DNA of 64,000 bases from Mesorhizobium sp. B2-7-2 (GTDB taxonomy: Bacteria > Pseudomonadota > Alphaproteobacteria > Rhizobiales > Rhizobiaceae), in the NCBI RefSeq assembly GCF_006440775.1, contig NZ_VFTZ01000006.1, positions 124,001 through 188,000 on the forward strand, read 5' to 3'. Shown piece by piece: positions 47,292-56,612 of this stretch. Position 1 is the first letter of the stretch. Every line of letters starts with the position of its first letter. The translations under genes and the position numbers were made by a program. The notes beneath the pieces were generated by a model, which saw only the letters and a program-made list of their open reading frames with translations, was not told where the DNA came from and searched no databases.

Positions 47292-47939
47292 ATGAACGAA
47301 GCAACTCCTCCCAACCGCTGCCGCATCGTGCTGATCGCGCCGCCGCTCGTGCCGGCGGAGCAAATCTGCGCGGCGTTCGACGGTGGCGACGTCGCCTCGT
47401 TGATCCTGCCCGACAACGGCATGGACGATGCCTCCTTCCAGGCCTTCGCCGAGAGGATAGTGCCGATCGCTCAAGGTGCCGGCGTCGCCGTCATCATCGC
47501 CGGCGACAGCCGCATCGCCGGTCGCGTCCAGGCCGACGGCATCCATGTCGAAGTGAAGCCCGCGGAACTCGCCGAGACGATCGAGCGCGTGGCCGGCAAG
47601 ATGATGGTCGGCGCCGGCGGCGCCAAGACGCGCGACGAGGCGCTGGGGCTCGGCGAGGCGCGGCCCGACTATATGTTCTTCGGCCGTTTCGGCTATGACA
47701 ACAAGCCGGAGCCGCACCACCGCAACCTCGCGCTGGGCGAATGGTGGGCGGAGATGATCTCGATCCCCTGCATCGTCATGGCCGGCTCCGAGCTTGCCTC
47801 CGTCGAGACGGTGGCCGCGACCGGTGCCGAGTTCGTGGCGCTGTCCAGCGCCGTCTTTGCCGATGGACGCGACCCGCGCGCCGCGATCGCCGCCGCCAAC
47901 GCGTTGCTCGATGAAACCGCGCCGCGTTTCGAGGACTGA
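47292..47939 (+). CDS. Thiamine phosphate synthase (ThiE)-family protein
   Basis: A 215-residue TIM-barrel protein of the ThiE/TenI type: IVLIAPPLVPAEQ on strand 1, VAVIIAGDSRIAGRVQADGIHVE in the middle (compare the ThiE core NDRVDIALAxGADGVH), VGAGGAKTRDEALGLGE at the phosphate-binding part and EFVALSSAVFAD near the end. The canonical HLGQ after GxH is replaced by HVEVKP, so catalytic activity should not be taken for granted. It is not next to a riboswitch or other thi genes; a Sel1-repeat gene follows one base after its stop. Confidence 0.75.
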   Translation: MNEATPPNRCRIVLIAPPLVPAEQICAAFDGGDVASLILPDNGMDDASFQAFAERIVPIAQGAGVAVIIAGDSRIAGRVQADGIHVEVKPAELAETIERVAGKMMVGAGGAKTRDEALGLGEARPDYMFFGRFGYDNKPEPHHRNLALGEWWAEMISIPCIVMAGSELASVETVAATGAEFVALSSAVFADGRDPRAAIAAANALLDETAPRFED

Positions 47940-47940
47940 C

Positions 47941-49119
47941 ATGCGCCTGCGTGGCCTTTGCCTGACGGTTCTGGCCGGCTTGTTTGCGCAGGCCGCGATG
48001 GCGGCTGAGACCGTCCCGCTGCCGCAGCCGCGGCCGGAGACGAGCGCACCGGACAAGAGCGCACCCGACGCAACCAAGCCGGATGCAAGCACGCCGGATA
48101 GCGGCATGCCGGAGACTGGCACGCCGGATAAGGGCAAACTGGATACAGCCACGCCGGACGCCGGCGCGCCGGATCCGAGCAGGTTCGGTACCGGCGCGCA
48201 TATCGACAAGCCGATCCAAAACACCTTGCCGCAACCGGCGACCATGACGCCGCCATCGGCCGACGCCGTCAATCCCGACCGCTTCGGCGCCAAGCAGCCG
48301 GACGCCGCCTACGGCGCCTTCCAGCGCGGGCTTTACAAGACCGCCTACAATCTCGCCATGGAGCGCGCCAAGAACGGCGATCCGGCGGCTGAGACGCTCG
48401 TGGCTGAAATCCTGTCGCGCGGGCTGGGTGTGCCGCTCAATCCGGCCGAGGCCGCGAAATGGTATGCGCTGGCCGCCGAACAGGGCGTGCCGGAGGCTCA
48501 GTTCCAATATGCGCTGGCGCTGCTGGACGGCCGCTATGTGAAGAAGGACGAAAAGGCCGCTTTCGCGCTGATGCAGGCCGCGGCCGAGGCCGGCAACCGG
48601 CTTGCCCAGTTCAACTTCGCCCAATTGCTCGTCCAGCAGGATCCCGGCGATGACGGCCTTGTGAAGGCCGCCGCCTATTACGAGCGCGCAGCCGCCACCG
48701 GACTTGCCGATGCGCAGTATGCGCTGGCGCAGCTCTACGCCAATGGCGTCGGCGGCAAGCCGCATGACGACGCCCAGGCGCGTCTTCTCCTGGCGCAGGC
48801 CGCGAGGCAGAACTACGACACCGCGCAGATCGACCTCGCCGCCTGGATGATCGAGGGGCGCGGCGGCGGGCGCGACCTGAAATCGGGCTTTGCCTGGATG
48901 AGACGGGCGGCGGAAGGCGGCAATGTCGCCGCCCAGAACCGTCTCGCCAAGCTCTATATGGGCGGCATCGGCACCGATCCGGACCTGATCCTTGCCGGCG
49001 CCTGGTACATCGTCGCCCGCCGCGCCGGGCTGATCGACCCGCAGATGGACGATTTTCTGCAGGGCCTCGACGACGAGCAAACCAAGCAGGCGCTGCAGAA
49101 GGCAAATCGCCTGCCGTAG
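47941..49119 (+). CDS. Secreted Sel1-repeat protein
   Basis: A 392-residue protein with a signal peptide (LRGLCLTVLAGLFAQAAMAAE), a low-complexity region of seven-residue TPD/APD units (about 32-82: APDKSAPDATKPDAS and so on) and at least five Sel1-type repeats (about 120-370), e.g. AAKWYALAAEQGVPEAQFQYALAL, ALMQAAAEAGNRLAQFNFAQLL, YYERAAATGLADAQYALAQLY. Such solenoids bind partner proteins in the periplasm. The start lies two bases after the upstream stop, implying cotranscription with the ThiE-like gene. Confidence 0.88.
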   Translation: MRLRGLCLTVLAGLFAQAAMAAETVPLPQPRPETSAPDKSAPDATKPDASTPDSGMPETGTPDKGKLDTATPDAGAPDPSRFGTGAHIDKPIQNTLPQPATMTPPSADAVNPDRFGAKQPDAAYGAFQRGLYKTAYNLAMERAKNGDPAAETLVAEILSRGLGVPLNPAEAAKWYALAAEQGVPEAQFQYALALLDGRYVKKDEKAAFALMQAAAEAGNRLAQFNFAQLLVQQDPGDDGLVKAAAYYERAAATGLADAQYALAQLYANGVGGKPHDDAQARLLLAQAARQNYDTAQIDLAAWMIEGRGGGRDLKSGFAWMRRAAEGGNVAAQNRLAKLYMGGIGTDPDLILAGAWYIVARRAGLIDPQMDDFLQGLDDEQTKQALQKANRLP

Positions 49120-49207
49120 GAGCAAATGCAGGAAAAGTGTCAGGCGGTCAGGTTCGGCGACTTCGCCGTAGCCTTTAGTCTGCATTGTTCCAAAGGAGAA
49201 GACTTCG

Positions 49208-50224
49208 TCATTGCATATGGTCGAGCACGACCTTGCCGAAGGGCGAGCCATGCTCGAGGTAGCGAAGCGCCGATGCGGCCTCGTACCAGGGAAACACTCT
49301 GTCGATCACCGGACGCAGGCCGTTGACGACAATCGCCCGGTTCATTGCCTCGAAGGACTGGCGTGACCCGACTGGAATGCCGCGCGCCGTGACCTGACGG
49401 CGGAAGATGTCGAGCGGATTGACCGATCCGTCGTTGCCGCCGAGATAGCCGATGACGTTAATCTGGCCGCAGCGGGCCGCCGCATTGAGCGACTGCGCGA
49501 AACTGCGTGGACCGCCGACCTCGATGATGTGGTCCGCGCCGCGTCCGTCCGTCAGCCGCAGCACGGCTTCCGCCCATTCCGGATTGTCGCGATAATTCAC
49601 GCCGTCATTCGCGCCGAGCTCTTTTGCCCGAGCAAGCTTTTCATCGCTGCTCGACGTGACGATAACGCGCGCCCCGGCGCTCTTCGCAAGCTGCACGGCG
49701 AACAGCGACACGCCGCCGGTGCCGAGAGTGAGCACCGTCTCGCCCGGCCTCAACTTGCCTTCGGTGAACAGCGCATGCCAGGCGGTCACGCCAGCGCAGG
49801 CCAGCGTTGCCGCTTCGACGTCGGTTAGATGAGCGGGGGCGAGCACCGCTGCCTGCTCATCGAGCAGCGCATACTCGCTGAGCATGCCGTCGATCGGCCC
49901 GCCACGCTGGTAAGACGCCTCGGCCATGGCGAAGCTGCCGGCTACCCAGCGTTGCCAGAACGTGCCGCAGACACGGTCGCCGACCTTGAACCGGCTGACC
50001 TCAGCGCCGACAGCCGCCACCTGGCCGACGCCGTCGGAAAGCAGCACCAGGGGCAGGGTGAATTTCGAGTGATAGCTGCCGCGGGCAATTTCGACATCGC
50101 GGTAATTGAGCGCGCTCGCCTTGACCTTGATGAGGATTTCCTGGCGCCCCGGCGCCGGCGTCGGCCGTTCAACGAGCTTGAGGTTTTCTATGCCGCCCGG
50201 GGCCTGTAATTCGATCGTGCGCAT
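49208..50224 (-). CDS. Zinc-independent quinone oxidoreductase (MDR family, NADPH-dependent)
   Basis: A 338-residue medium-chain reductase: GroES-like domain with ALNYRDVEIARG, LLSDGVGQVAAVG and VGDRVCGTF, then the Rossmann domain with the NADP loop LTLGTGGVSLFAVQLAKSAGA. Zinc ligands of alcohol dehydrogenases are absent, so a quinone or enone reductase is likely. The start at 50224 has AAGGAAAGC upstream; the longer frame overlaps the divergent LysR gene. It is divergent from a LysR regulator that probably controls it. Confidence 0.92.
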   Translation of the reverse strand: MRTIELQAPGGIENLKLVERPTPAPGRQEILIKVKASALNYRDVEIARGSYHSKFTLPLVLLSDGVGQVAAVGAEVSRFKVGDRVCGTFWQRWVAGSFAMAEASYQRGGPIDGMLSEYALLDEQAAVLAPAHLTDVEAATLACAGVTAWHALFTEGKLRPGETVLTLGTGGVSLFAVQLAKSAGARVIVTSSSDEKLARAKELGANDGVNYRDNPEWAEAVLRLTDGRGADHIIEVGGPRSFAQSLNAAARCGQINVIGYLGGNDGSVNPLDIFRRQVTARGIPVGSRQSFEAMNRAIVVNGLRPVIDRVFPWYEAASALRYLEHGSPFGKVVLDHMQ

Positions 50225-50286
50225 TTGCTTTCCTTCGACTGGAGTGTCGGCAGGAAAATCGCTTGCGCGACAGCGGAATTCAAATT

Positions 50287-50308
50287 CATAATAATCAGAA
50301 TGATTATG
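50287..50308. promoter_or_regulatory. Candidate LysR operator
   Basis: ataatca (50291-50297) and tgattat (50301-50307) form a perfect 7-bp inverted repeat with centre gaa, in an AT-rich island between the quinone oxidoreductase and lysR starts. LysR regulators usually bind AT-rich interrupted palindromes in exactly this location. Confidence 0.55.
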
Positions 50309-50325
50309 CATCTGGAACATGAGCG

Positions 50326-51192
50326 ATGATTGAGGAACTGCGCACCCTCGTCCTCTTCGCCGAGGAAGGTTCCATCCAGAAAGTCGCGCAGCGCCTGCCG
50401 CTGACGCAGCCGGCGGTGACCAGACAGCTGCAGCGGCTGGAGGACTTGCTCGGCACGACGCTGCTCGACCGCCGGCAAAAACCGCCGCGACTGACGTCGG
50501 CCGGATCCGAAGTGCTCTTGCGCGCCAGGGACATCCTTGCCTCGGTGGAGGCTCTGAAGTCTTTTGCAGCCGAGGCCGAACCGCGAGGCGTGCTGCGACT
50601 TGGCCTGGCGCATGGATTGTCCGACGCCAGCGTGGCCAACGCCATCGCCGGCGTCGCCGCGACGTTTCCAAACGTCTCGCTGCGTCTGCGGACCGCCTGG
50701 AGCGGAGAACTCAGCGATCAATTCGAGCGCGGCCAATTCGACATTGCGATCGTTCTGAGAGCCCCTGACTACGAGGGTCCGGGCAAGCTTGGCATCGAGC
50801 GTCTCAGCGTCATCGCCCGGGCCGGCGGCACGCAGCGCCATCTCGAAGCCGGGTCGCCGATGCCCTGGGTGCTCAGCCCCGAACCTTGCGACGCCCGTCA
50901 AAGGCTGCTGTCTGTGATGGGGAGCGACAAACGGCGCCGGCTGGTCGTCTCGGCGGAAATTCAGGATCCCGCGATGCAGATGGAATGGGTCCGTCGCGGA
51001 CACGGCCTCGGCCTGATGCCGTCGCGGTTGGCGGTGCGCGGAATTCCCGACGGCCTTGCCCTTGTCGATGCCGGCGATTTCGATCTTTTCATGCGGGTCG
51101 TGGCGCTCCGCTCCCCACATCTCAACCGCCTGGAAAAGGTAGCGGACGCCATCGCTCAGGCCGTCGGCGAGGCGATCGCGGTCACTGGCTGA
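50326..51192 (+). CDS. LysR-family transcriptional regulator
   Basis: A 288-residue regulator. The N-terminal winged helix is [49 protein letters not shown], and a periplasmic-binding-protein-like effector domain follows (about 90-288). The effector pocket cannot be predicted. It is divergent from the quinone oxidoreductase with a shared 101-base region holding an inverted repeat. Confidence 0.93.
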   Translation: MIEELRTLVLFAEEGSIQKVAQRLPLTQPAVTRQLQRLEDLLGTTLLDRRQKPPRLTSAGSEVLLRARDILASVEALKSFAAEAEPRGVLRLGLAHGLSDASVANAIAGVAATFPNVSLRLRTAWSGELSDQFERGQFDIAIVLRAPDYEGPGKLGIERLSVIARAGGTQRHLEAGSPMPWVLSPEPCDARQRLLSVMGSDKRRRLVVSAEIQDPAMQMEWVRRGHGLGLMPSRLAVRGIPDGLALVDAGDFDLFMRVVALRSPHLNRLEKVADAIAQAVGEAIAVTG

Positions 51193-51310
51193 TACTGGCT
51201 CGCCGGGCGCGGCCGTTGCCTGCCTCCCTTGCTACTATGGGCAATTTGTGGTCTTGGAGGCGCCAAAGCGCGAGCCGCGCCAGAAAAATCTCATTCCGGA
51301 TCAGTTCATC

Positions 51311-51877
51311 ATGGCCAAGATCAGTGGCAACGAAATCCGTCCCGGCTATGTCATCGAGCACGATGGCGGGCTTTGGGTGGCGGTCAAGACCAACACCGTC
51401 AAGCCGGGCAAGGGCGGCGCCTACAATCAGGTCGAGCTGAAGAACCTGATCAACGGCACCAAGCTCAACGAGCGCTTCCGCTCGGCCGAGACCGTTGAGC
51501 AGATCCGGCTCGACCTAAAGGATTTTTCGTTCCTCTATGAGCAGGGCGACGCGCTGGTCTTCATGGACACCGAAAGCTACGAGCAGCTTGAGCTGGCGAA
51601 GGACTTCGTCGGCGAGCGCGCCGCCTTCCTGCAGGATGGCATGATGGTGACGGTGCAGCTTTACGAGGAGCGGCCGATCGGCATTTCGCTGCCCGACCAA
51701 GTGACGCTGGCCATCACCGAGGCCGACCCGGTGGTGCGGGGCCAGACGGCCGCCTCCTCCTACAAGCCGGCGGTGCTGGAGAACGGCATCCGCGTGCTGG
51801 TGCCGCCCTTCATCTCGGCCGGCGAGCGCATCATCGTCGACACCAACGAAATCACCTACGTGCGCCGCGCGGATTAA
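51311..51877 (+). CDS. efp: Translation elongation factor P
   Basis: A 188-residue EF-P with three beta-barrel domains. The tip lysine that is modified in many bacteria is Lys34 in VKPGKGGAY, and the C-terminal domain ends with [19 protein letters not shown] relieves ribosome stalling at polyproline, which is relevant to the Pro-rich TolA and the protein at 11480 in this window. The start at 51311 gives the standard [12 protein letters not shown]; the longer frame upstream is not family-like. suhB follows after 23 bases. Confidence 0.97.
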   Translation: MAKISGNEIRPGYVIEHDGGLWVAVKTNTVKPGKGGAYNQVELKNLINGTKLNERFRSAETVEQIRLDLKDFSFLYEQGDALVFMDTESYEQLELAKDFVGERAAFLQDGMMVTVQLYEERPIGISLPDQVTLAITEADPVVRGQTAASSYKPAVLENGIRVLVPPFISAGERIIVDTNEITYVRRAD

Positions 51878-51900
51878 CGGCAAGAAAGCAGGAAGAAAAA

Positions 51901-52701
51901 ATGGCGCGTTCCGCTCTCCTCAACGTCATGGTCCAGGCTGCGATGAAGGCCGGCCGCTCGTTGTCGCGCGACTTCGGCGAGGTGCAAAACCTGCAGGTCT
52001 CGATGAAAGGCCCGGGCGACTATGTCAGCCAGGCCGACCGCAAGGCCGAAGAGATCGTCTTCGCCGAGCTTTCCAAGGCGCGGCCGGGCTATGCCTTCCT
52101 GATGGAGGAGCGCGGCGCCGTCGAAGGCGACGACGCTCAGCACCGCTGGCTCGTCGACCCGCTCGACGGCACCACCAACTTCCTGCACGGCATCCCGCTC
52201 TTCTCGGTGTCGATCGCGCTCGAGCGCCAGGGCCAGATCGTCGCCGGCGTCGTCTACAATCCGGCGATGGACGAGCTCTACACGGCCGAGCGCGGCGGCG
52301 GCGCCTTCATGAACGACCGGCGATTGCGTGTTGCCGGCCGCTCCAAGCTGACCGACGCGGTGATCGGCTGCGGCGTGCCGCATCTCGGCCGCGGCCAGCA
52401 CGGCAATTTCCTGATCGAGCTGCGCAACGTCATGGCCGAAGTCTCCGGCGTGCGCCGCCTCGGCTCCGCTGCGCTCGACCTTGCCTATGTCGCGGCCGGA
52501 CGCATGGACGGTTTCTGGGAGACCGGCCTGTCGTCCTGGGACATCGCCGCGGGCATCCTTCTGGTGCGCGAAGCCGGCGGCTTCGTCTCCGACATGGATG
52601 GCGGACAGGGCATGCTGGACAGCGGCGAGGTCGTCGCCGGCAACGAGCTCATCCAGCGCGCGTTGCTGAAAACCGTCAAGAAGCCATTGGCTGCTCGCTG
52701 A
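51901..52701 (+). CDS. suhB: Inositol monophosphatase family protein SuhB
   Basis: A 266-residue Mg2+-dependent phosphatase with both signature motifs: the metal site WLVDPLDGTTNFLHGIP and the C-terminal SSWDIAAGILLVREAGG, plus a conserved Glu in LMEERGAVEG. It dephosphorylates inositol-1-phosphate, and SuhB also has a role in rRNA antitermination in enterobacteria. It is probably cotranscribed with efp. Confidence 0.96.
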   Translation: MARSALLNVMVQAAMKAGRSLSRDFGEVQNLQVSMKGPGDYVSQADRKAEEIVFAELSKARPGYAFLMEERGAVEGDDAQHRWLVDPLDGTTNFLHGIPLFSVSIALERQGQIVAGVVYNPAMDELYTAERGGGAFMNDRRLRVAGRSKLTDAVIGCGVPHLGRGQHGNFLIELRNVMAEVSGVRRLGSAALDLAYVAAGRMDGFWETGLSSWDIAAGILLVREAGGFVSDMDGGQGMLDSGEVVAGNELIQRALLKTVKKPLAAR

Positions 52702-52703
52702 CT

Positions 52704-52812
52704 AATGCATGTCGCCCAGAAGTGTGCAGCGGTTCTGGGACAACGACATGCATCAAAAAACAAAGACTTAAAGCGCGTCGCCTGAATCCGGTCCAGCGCG
52801 ATGCGCTTTAAG
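52704..52812. repeat. Dispersed intergenic repeat (family A), copy 2
   Basis: Nearly identical over its whole length to 25759-25861: aatgcatgtcgcccagaagt, acgacatgca, gacttaaagcgcgtcgcctg and cagcgcgatgcgctt. The same two-hairpin structure is formed. It starts two bases after the suhB stop and may act as its terminator. Confidence 0.88.
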
Positions 52813-52916
52813 GCGTTCTTTGCGTCGAAACGACGCGCTGCTTTGGTCGCAAAACCGCAACCGAAGCTTGAAATACTGGTCCGCGACTGCCCAGATTAGG
52901 CGTTGCAGGATCATTC

Positions 52917-53609
52917 ATGAACGACGCGCATCCAGATACAAAGCTTGAGATCCCCTTTGTCGGGCGCTGGCACTATTCGCGCGCCGAAATGATCGCCGAC
53001 GGCATCGTTCACGCGGTGGGCATCGTGCTGGCGATCGCCGCCGGCTCGACTTTCCTGGCCCTGGCCGCCTTCCACTCCGGCCCCGGCGAATATGTCGCCG
53101 CGGTGTTCTACGTGGTGTCGCTGCTCACCGTGCTCTCGGTTTCGCTGGCCTATAATCTGTGGCCGGTTTCGTGGCCGGCGAAATGGATCCTGCGCCGCTT
53201 CGACCATGCCGCGATCTATCTCCTGATCGCCGCCACCTACACGCCCTTCCTCGCCCAGCTCGACAACTCGCCGCTGGCGCTGCCCATGATCGTCATCGTG
53301 TGGAGCGCGGCAACGGCCGGCATCGCCATCAAGATGTTCCTGCCCGGCCGGTACGACCGGCTGGCGATCGTCTTCTATCTCGCCATCGGCTGGAGCGGCG
53401 TGGCGCTCGCCGGACCGCTGGTCGAGAGGCTGCCGACGACCTCGGTCGCGCTGCTTGTCGCCGGCGGCATCGTCTATTCCTGCGGTGTCGTCTTCTTCGC
53501 CTGGAAGGGCCTGCGCTTTCACAATGCCGTCTGGCACGGCTTCGTCGTCACCGGCGCCGGCCTGCATCTGGCCGCCATGGTCGACTGCCTCGTCGTCAAC
53601 CGGTTCTAG
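52917..53609 (+). CDS. Hemolysin III (HlyIII/AdipoR/PAQR)-family membrane protein
   Basis: A 230-residue protein with seven hydrophobic helices. The family's metal-site residues are visible: ADGIVHAVGIV near the N-terminus, RRFDHAAIYLLIAATYTPF in the middle and HNAVWHGFVVTGAGLHLAAM at the C-terminus. Bacterial members are called hemolysin III but are more likely lipid-modifying hydrolases related to adiponectin receptors. It is monocistronic. Confidence 0.92.
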   Translation: MNDAHPDTKLEIPFVGRWHYSRAEMIADGIVHAVGIVLAIAAGSTFLALAAFHSGPGEYVAAVFYVVSLLTVLSVSLAYNLWPVSWPAKWILRRFDHAAIYLLIAATYTPFLAQLDNSPLALPMIVIVWSAATAGIAIKMFLPGRYDRLAIVFYLAIGWSGVALAGPLVERLPTTSVALLVAGGIVYSCGVVFFAWKGLRFHNAVWHGFVVTGAGLHLAAMVDCLVVNRF

Positions 53610-53614
53610 GCCCT

Positions 53615-53693
53615 GGAGCATTTCGGGAAAAGTGCGTAGCGGCTAAGTCCGGGCCTCGGCCGTGGCGTTCCGTTCGGAATTGCGCCAAAACAA
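53615..53693. repeat. Dispersed intergenic repeat (family B), degenerate copy
   Basis: ggagcatttcgggaaaagtg at the left and ttcggaattgcgccaaaaca at the right match the ends of the repeat at 11351-11395, with a longer middle (agcggctaagtccggg). Confidence 0.55.
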
Positions 53694-53792
53694 GCAAGTG
53701 CCGGCGATATTGCCAAGCGCCATTCAATTTGGTCACAATTCCGTTTAGAGTCGCGGCAATTCTGCGGCGGTGGCATCGGAAACGGGGCACGG

Positions 53793-54815
53793 ATGGCTTT
53801 TCTCAGATCCTTCGGCAGGCGATCGGACGTCCTGGTCTACGACCCGCACAAGCTGTCGAGCCCGCAGGTCTTCCTGCTCACCATGGTGATCTTCCTGATC
53901 ATCGTCGCTTTCATCGCCGCCATCCTCACCCGCCAGATCTCGACCGCCTTCTCCAGCAATCCGGGCCTCAACGGATTGATTGTCGGCGTGCTGGCGGTCG
54001 GCATCCTGCTTGCTTTCGCCCAGGTCGGGCGGCTGTTTCGCGAGGTGCGCTGGGTCAATTCCTTCCGCGCCGGCTCCGAAACCACCGAGCCGGTGCTTTT
54101 GTCGCCGATGAAGGCGATGATCGGCCGCTCGTCGACGATCGCTTTTTCGACCTCCTCGATGCGCACGATGCTGGATTCCATCGCCACCCGCCTCGACGAG
54201 AGCCGCGACACCTCGCGCTATCTGGTCGGCCTGCTTGTGTTCCTCGGCCTGCTCGGCACCTTCTGGGGCCTGCTCAACACCATCGCCTCGATCCGCGAGA
54301 CGATCGAGGCGTTGGACCCAGGCACCGGCGATGCCGCCGCCGTGCTCGACGCGCTCAAGCAAGGCCTGTCGGCGCCGCTCGCCGGCATGGGCACCGCGTT
54401 CTCGTCCTCGCTGTTCGGCCTTTCCGGCTCCCTGGTGCTCGGCTTCCTCGACCTGCAGGCCGGCCGCGCCCAGACCCGCTTCTACACCGAGCTTGAGAAC
54501 TGGCTGTCTTCGGTCACCGATCTGTCGTCGGATATCGTCGTGTCCGAGACGTCGAAAACAGCCGAATCCTCCGAGGACATCCGCCTGCTGTCGGAGCGGT
54601 TGCGCAGCCTGCAGGAGAATGGCGGCGGCTCCAATCCGCGCGTCGCCACCGCCATGGCCAATCTTGCCGACGGCATCTCGGGGCTGGTGAAGAACATGCG
54701 CTCCGAGCAGCAGATCATGCGCGACTGGGTCGAAGCCCAGTCCGACGAGCAGAAGGCCATGCGCAACACGCTGGAAAAGATCGCCGACGCGCTGAAGAAG
54801 CAAGGGGTCCACTGA
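53793..54815 (+). CDS. MotA/TolQ/ExbB-type proton channel family protein
   Basis: A 340-residue inner membrane protein. Two N-terminal helices (about 27-48 and 60-80), then the channel-type pair: SRYLVGLLVFLGLLGTFWGLLNTIASI (about 140-170) and PLAGMGTAFSSSLFGLSGSLVLGFLDL (about 190-225). The last 110 residues are polar and helical. The pattern is that of MotA/TolQ stators. The partner gene starts one base after the stop. Neither protein sits in a flagellar or tol locus, so this is a third type of ion-driven unit in the genome; its load is unknown. Confidence 0.87.
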   Translation: MAFLRSFGRRSDVLVYDPHKLSSPQVFLLTMVIFLIIVAFIAAILTRQISTAFSSNPGLNGLIVGVLAVGILLAFAQVGRLFREVRWVNSFRAGSETTEPVLLSPMKAMIGRSSTIAFSTSSMRTMLDSIATRLDESRDTSRYLVGLLVFLGLLGTFWGLLNTIASIRETIEALDPGTGDAAAVLDALKQGLSAPLAGMGTAFSSSLFGLSGSLVLGFLDLQAGRAQTRFYTELENWLSSVTDLSSDIVVSETSKTAESSEDIRLLSERLRSLQENGGGSNPRVATAMANLADGISGLVKNMRSEQQIMRDWVEAQSDEQKAMRNTLEKIADALKKQGVH

Positions 54816-54816
54816 C

Positions 54817-55845
54817 GTGGCGCTGGCAAGACGGCGCGCCGACCGCCGCATCGACTATTGGCCGGGCTTTGTCGACGCTTTGTCGACGCTGCTGCTGGCG
54901 ATCATGTTCCTGCTCACCGTCTTCGTGCTGGCGCAGTTCCTGCTCAGCCGCGAGATCTCCGGCAAGGACACGGTTCTCAACCGGCTCAACTCGCAGATCA
55001 ACGAGCTGACCCAGTTGCTCGCGCTCGAGCGCTCGAATTCGCAGGACAAGGAAGACTCGCTCGCCAATCTGCAGGCCTCGCTGTCGGCGGCGGAAGCGGA
55101 AAAGGGCCGGCTCCAGCAATTGCTGGAACAAGGCGCCGGCGCCGGCGATGCCGCCAACCAGCGCGCCACCGCATTGTCCGGCGAGCTCAGCAACCAGCGC
55201 CAGATCAGCCAGCAGGCGCTGAGCCAGGTCGAGATCCTCAACCAGCAGATCGCGGCGCTGCGCAAGCAGATCGGCGCGCTGGAAGACGCGCTCAACGTCT
55301 CCGAGCAGCGCGACCGCGACTCCAACACCAAGATCGCCGATCTCGGCCGCCGCCTGAATGTCGCGCTGGCGCAGCGCGTGCAGGAGCTCAACCGCTACCG
55401 TTCCGACTTCTTCGGCCGGCTGCGCGAGATCCTCGCCGACCGCGAGAACATCCGCATCGTCGGCGACCGCTTCGTCTTCCAATCGGAGGTGCTGTTCCCG
55501 ACCGGCTCCGACGTGATCAACGACGCCGGCAAGGTCGAGATGAAGAAGCTCGCCGACGCCATCATCGAATTGCAGAAGGAAATCCCGCCGGAGATCAGCT
55601 GGGTGCTGCGTGTCGACGGCCATACCGACAACAAGCCGCTGTCCGGCACCGGCCGCTATCGCGACAACTGGGAGCTGTCGACCGCCCGCGCCACCTCGGT
55701 GGTGAAGTTCCTGATCGAGAACGGCGTGCCGGCCAACCGGTTGGTGGCCGCCGGCTTCGGCGAGTTCCAGCCGCTCGACCCTGCCGACACCGACGAGGCG
55801 CGCAGCAAGAACCGCCGCATTGAACTGAAGCTCACCGAACGGTGA
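54817..55845 (+). CDS. MotB/OmpA-type peptidoglycan-binding partner protein
   Basis: A 342-residue protein with a short basic cytoplasmic N-terminus, one transmembrane helix whose entry holds an Asp (YWPGFVDALSTLLLAIMFLLTVFVL), a coiled coil of about 150 residues (LNRLNSQINELTQLL to LNVALAQRVQELNRY) and a C-terminal OmpA-like domain with VDGHTDNKPLSG and NRRIEL. The start is GTG 54817. The Asp at the membrane entry matches the proton-binding Asp of MotB/TolR, so with the upstream gene it should form an ion-driven unit attached to the cell wall. Confidence 0.9.
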   Translation: MALARRRADRRIDYWPGFVDALSTLLLAIMFLLTVFVLAQFLLSREISGKDTVLNRLNSQINELTQLLALERSNSQDKEDSLANLQASLSAAEAEKGRLQQLLEQGAGAGDAANQRATALSGELSNQRQISQQALSQVEILNQQIAALRKQIGALEDALNVSEQRDRDSNTKIADLGRRLNVALAQRVQELNRYRSDFFGRLREILADRENIRIVGDRFVFQSEVLFPTGSDVINDAGKVEMKKLADAIIELQKEIPPEISWVLRVDGHTDNKPLSGTGRYRDNWELSTARATSVVKFLIENGVPANRLVAAGFGEFQPLDPADTDEARSKNRRIELKLTER

Positions 55846-56095
55846 GCTATTATCACGCCAAGTCACGGGGAGTTGTTTGTCGGCTGAATACTTAGAGCGC
55901 CAAGTCGCCGCGACAAGCGCCGAAAACATTATCTTTTTTTAATTACACATCGCAAATCGACGCACCTAACTTGCCGCGCAGGGCCGGGGTCCGCCGGCGA
56001 TGCCTCGCATCGCGATGCGACGGAACCGGACGGCCCGAAAGGTCGGAAGACGAAGCGGCGCGGCCGCTCCCTTCCTGGTAGGAGGATGCGCCGCC

Positions 56096-56521
56096 ATGCG
56101 CATTTCAACATCTCTCAAGACAGCAACCCTCGCTGCGGTTCTGATCGCGGCTCCGCTCGCCGCCTATGCGGCCGGCCGTCACAGGGGCGGCGCCCTGGAC
56201 ACACCCGATCCGACCGTTATGACCGGACCGCGCGTGACGAGCCTGGTCGAGCAGATGCAGGGCGTGAACCAGGGCATCACCGACGCCCGCGAAACGAACA
56301 GCATCTCGGCCTCGGAAGCGCAGCACCTGCATATGCGCACCGCGCATATCAGCCAGGCCGCGCAACATGTCGCGGCTTCGGATCACGGCAGGATACCGTC
56401 CGCGCAATATCATGAGCTGCTGCGCAGGCTCGACAGTGTCGACCAGAGACTGATGAACGACACCGGCAGCAGCTTCATGATGGGCGACGGTTCCGACGGC
56501 GGCAATTACCCGAACGGCTAG
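56096..56521 (+). CDS. Small secreted protein of unknown function
   Basis: A 141-residue protein with a signal peptide (LKTATLAAVLIAAPLAAYAAG) and a mostly helical mature part (VTSLVEQMQGVNQGITDARETNSISASEAQHLHMRTAHISQAA), ending in a Gly/Ser/Asp-rich tail. It has no Cys in the mature region and I do not recognise a family. The start at 56096 was chosen because AGGAGG lies ten bases upstream; the frame extends upstream without protein-like features. A strong terminator follows. Confidence 0.78.
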   Translation: MRISTSLKTATLAAVLIAAPLAAYAAGRHRGGALDTPDPTVMTGPRVTSLVEQMQGVNQGITDARETNSISASEAQHLHMRTAHISQAAQHVAASDHGRIPSAQYHELLRRLDSVDQRLMNDTGSSFMMGDGSDGGNYPNG

Positions 56522-56551
56522 AGCATTTGCTCCGATCGCAGAGGAAGGGAC

Positions 56552-56594
56552 GACCTGGCGCCCGCGGGACCTAGTCCCGAGGGCGCCCTTTTTC
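56552..56594 (+). terminator. Intrinsic terminator after the small secreted protein gene
   Basis: ggcgcccgcggga pairs with tcccgagggcgcc around cctag, followed by five T on the plus strand. Confidence 0.85.
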
Positions 56595-56612
56595 GATCGC
56601 GCCCTGCTTCGA

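Noticed and set aside
53793-55845. Zorya-type defence system (ZorA/ZorB)
   Set aside because: The stator-like pair fits ZorAB in outline, but no ZorC, ZorD or ZorE gene follows; the next gene is a small secreted protein.
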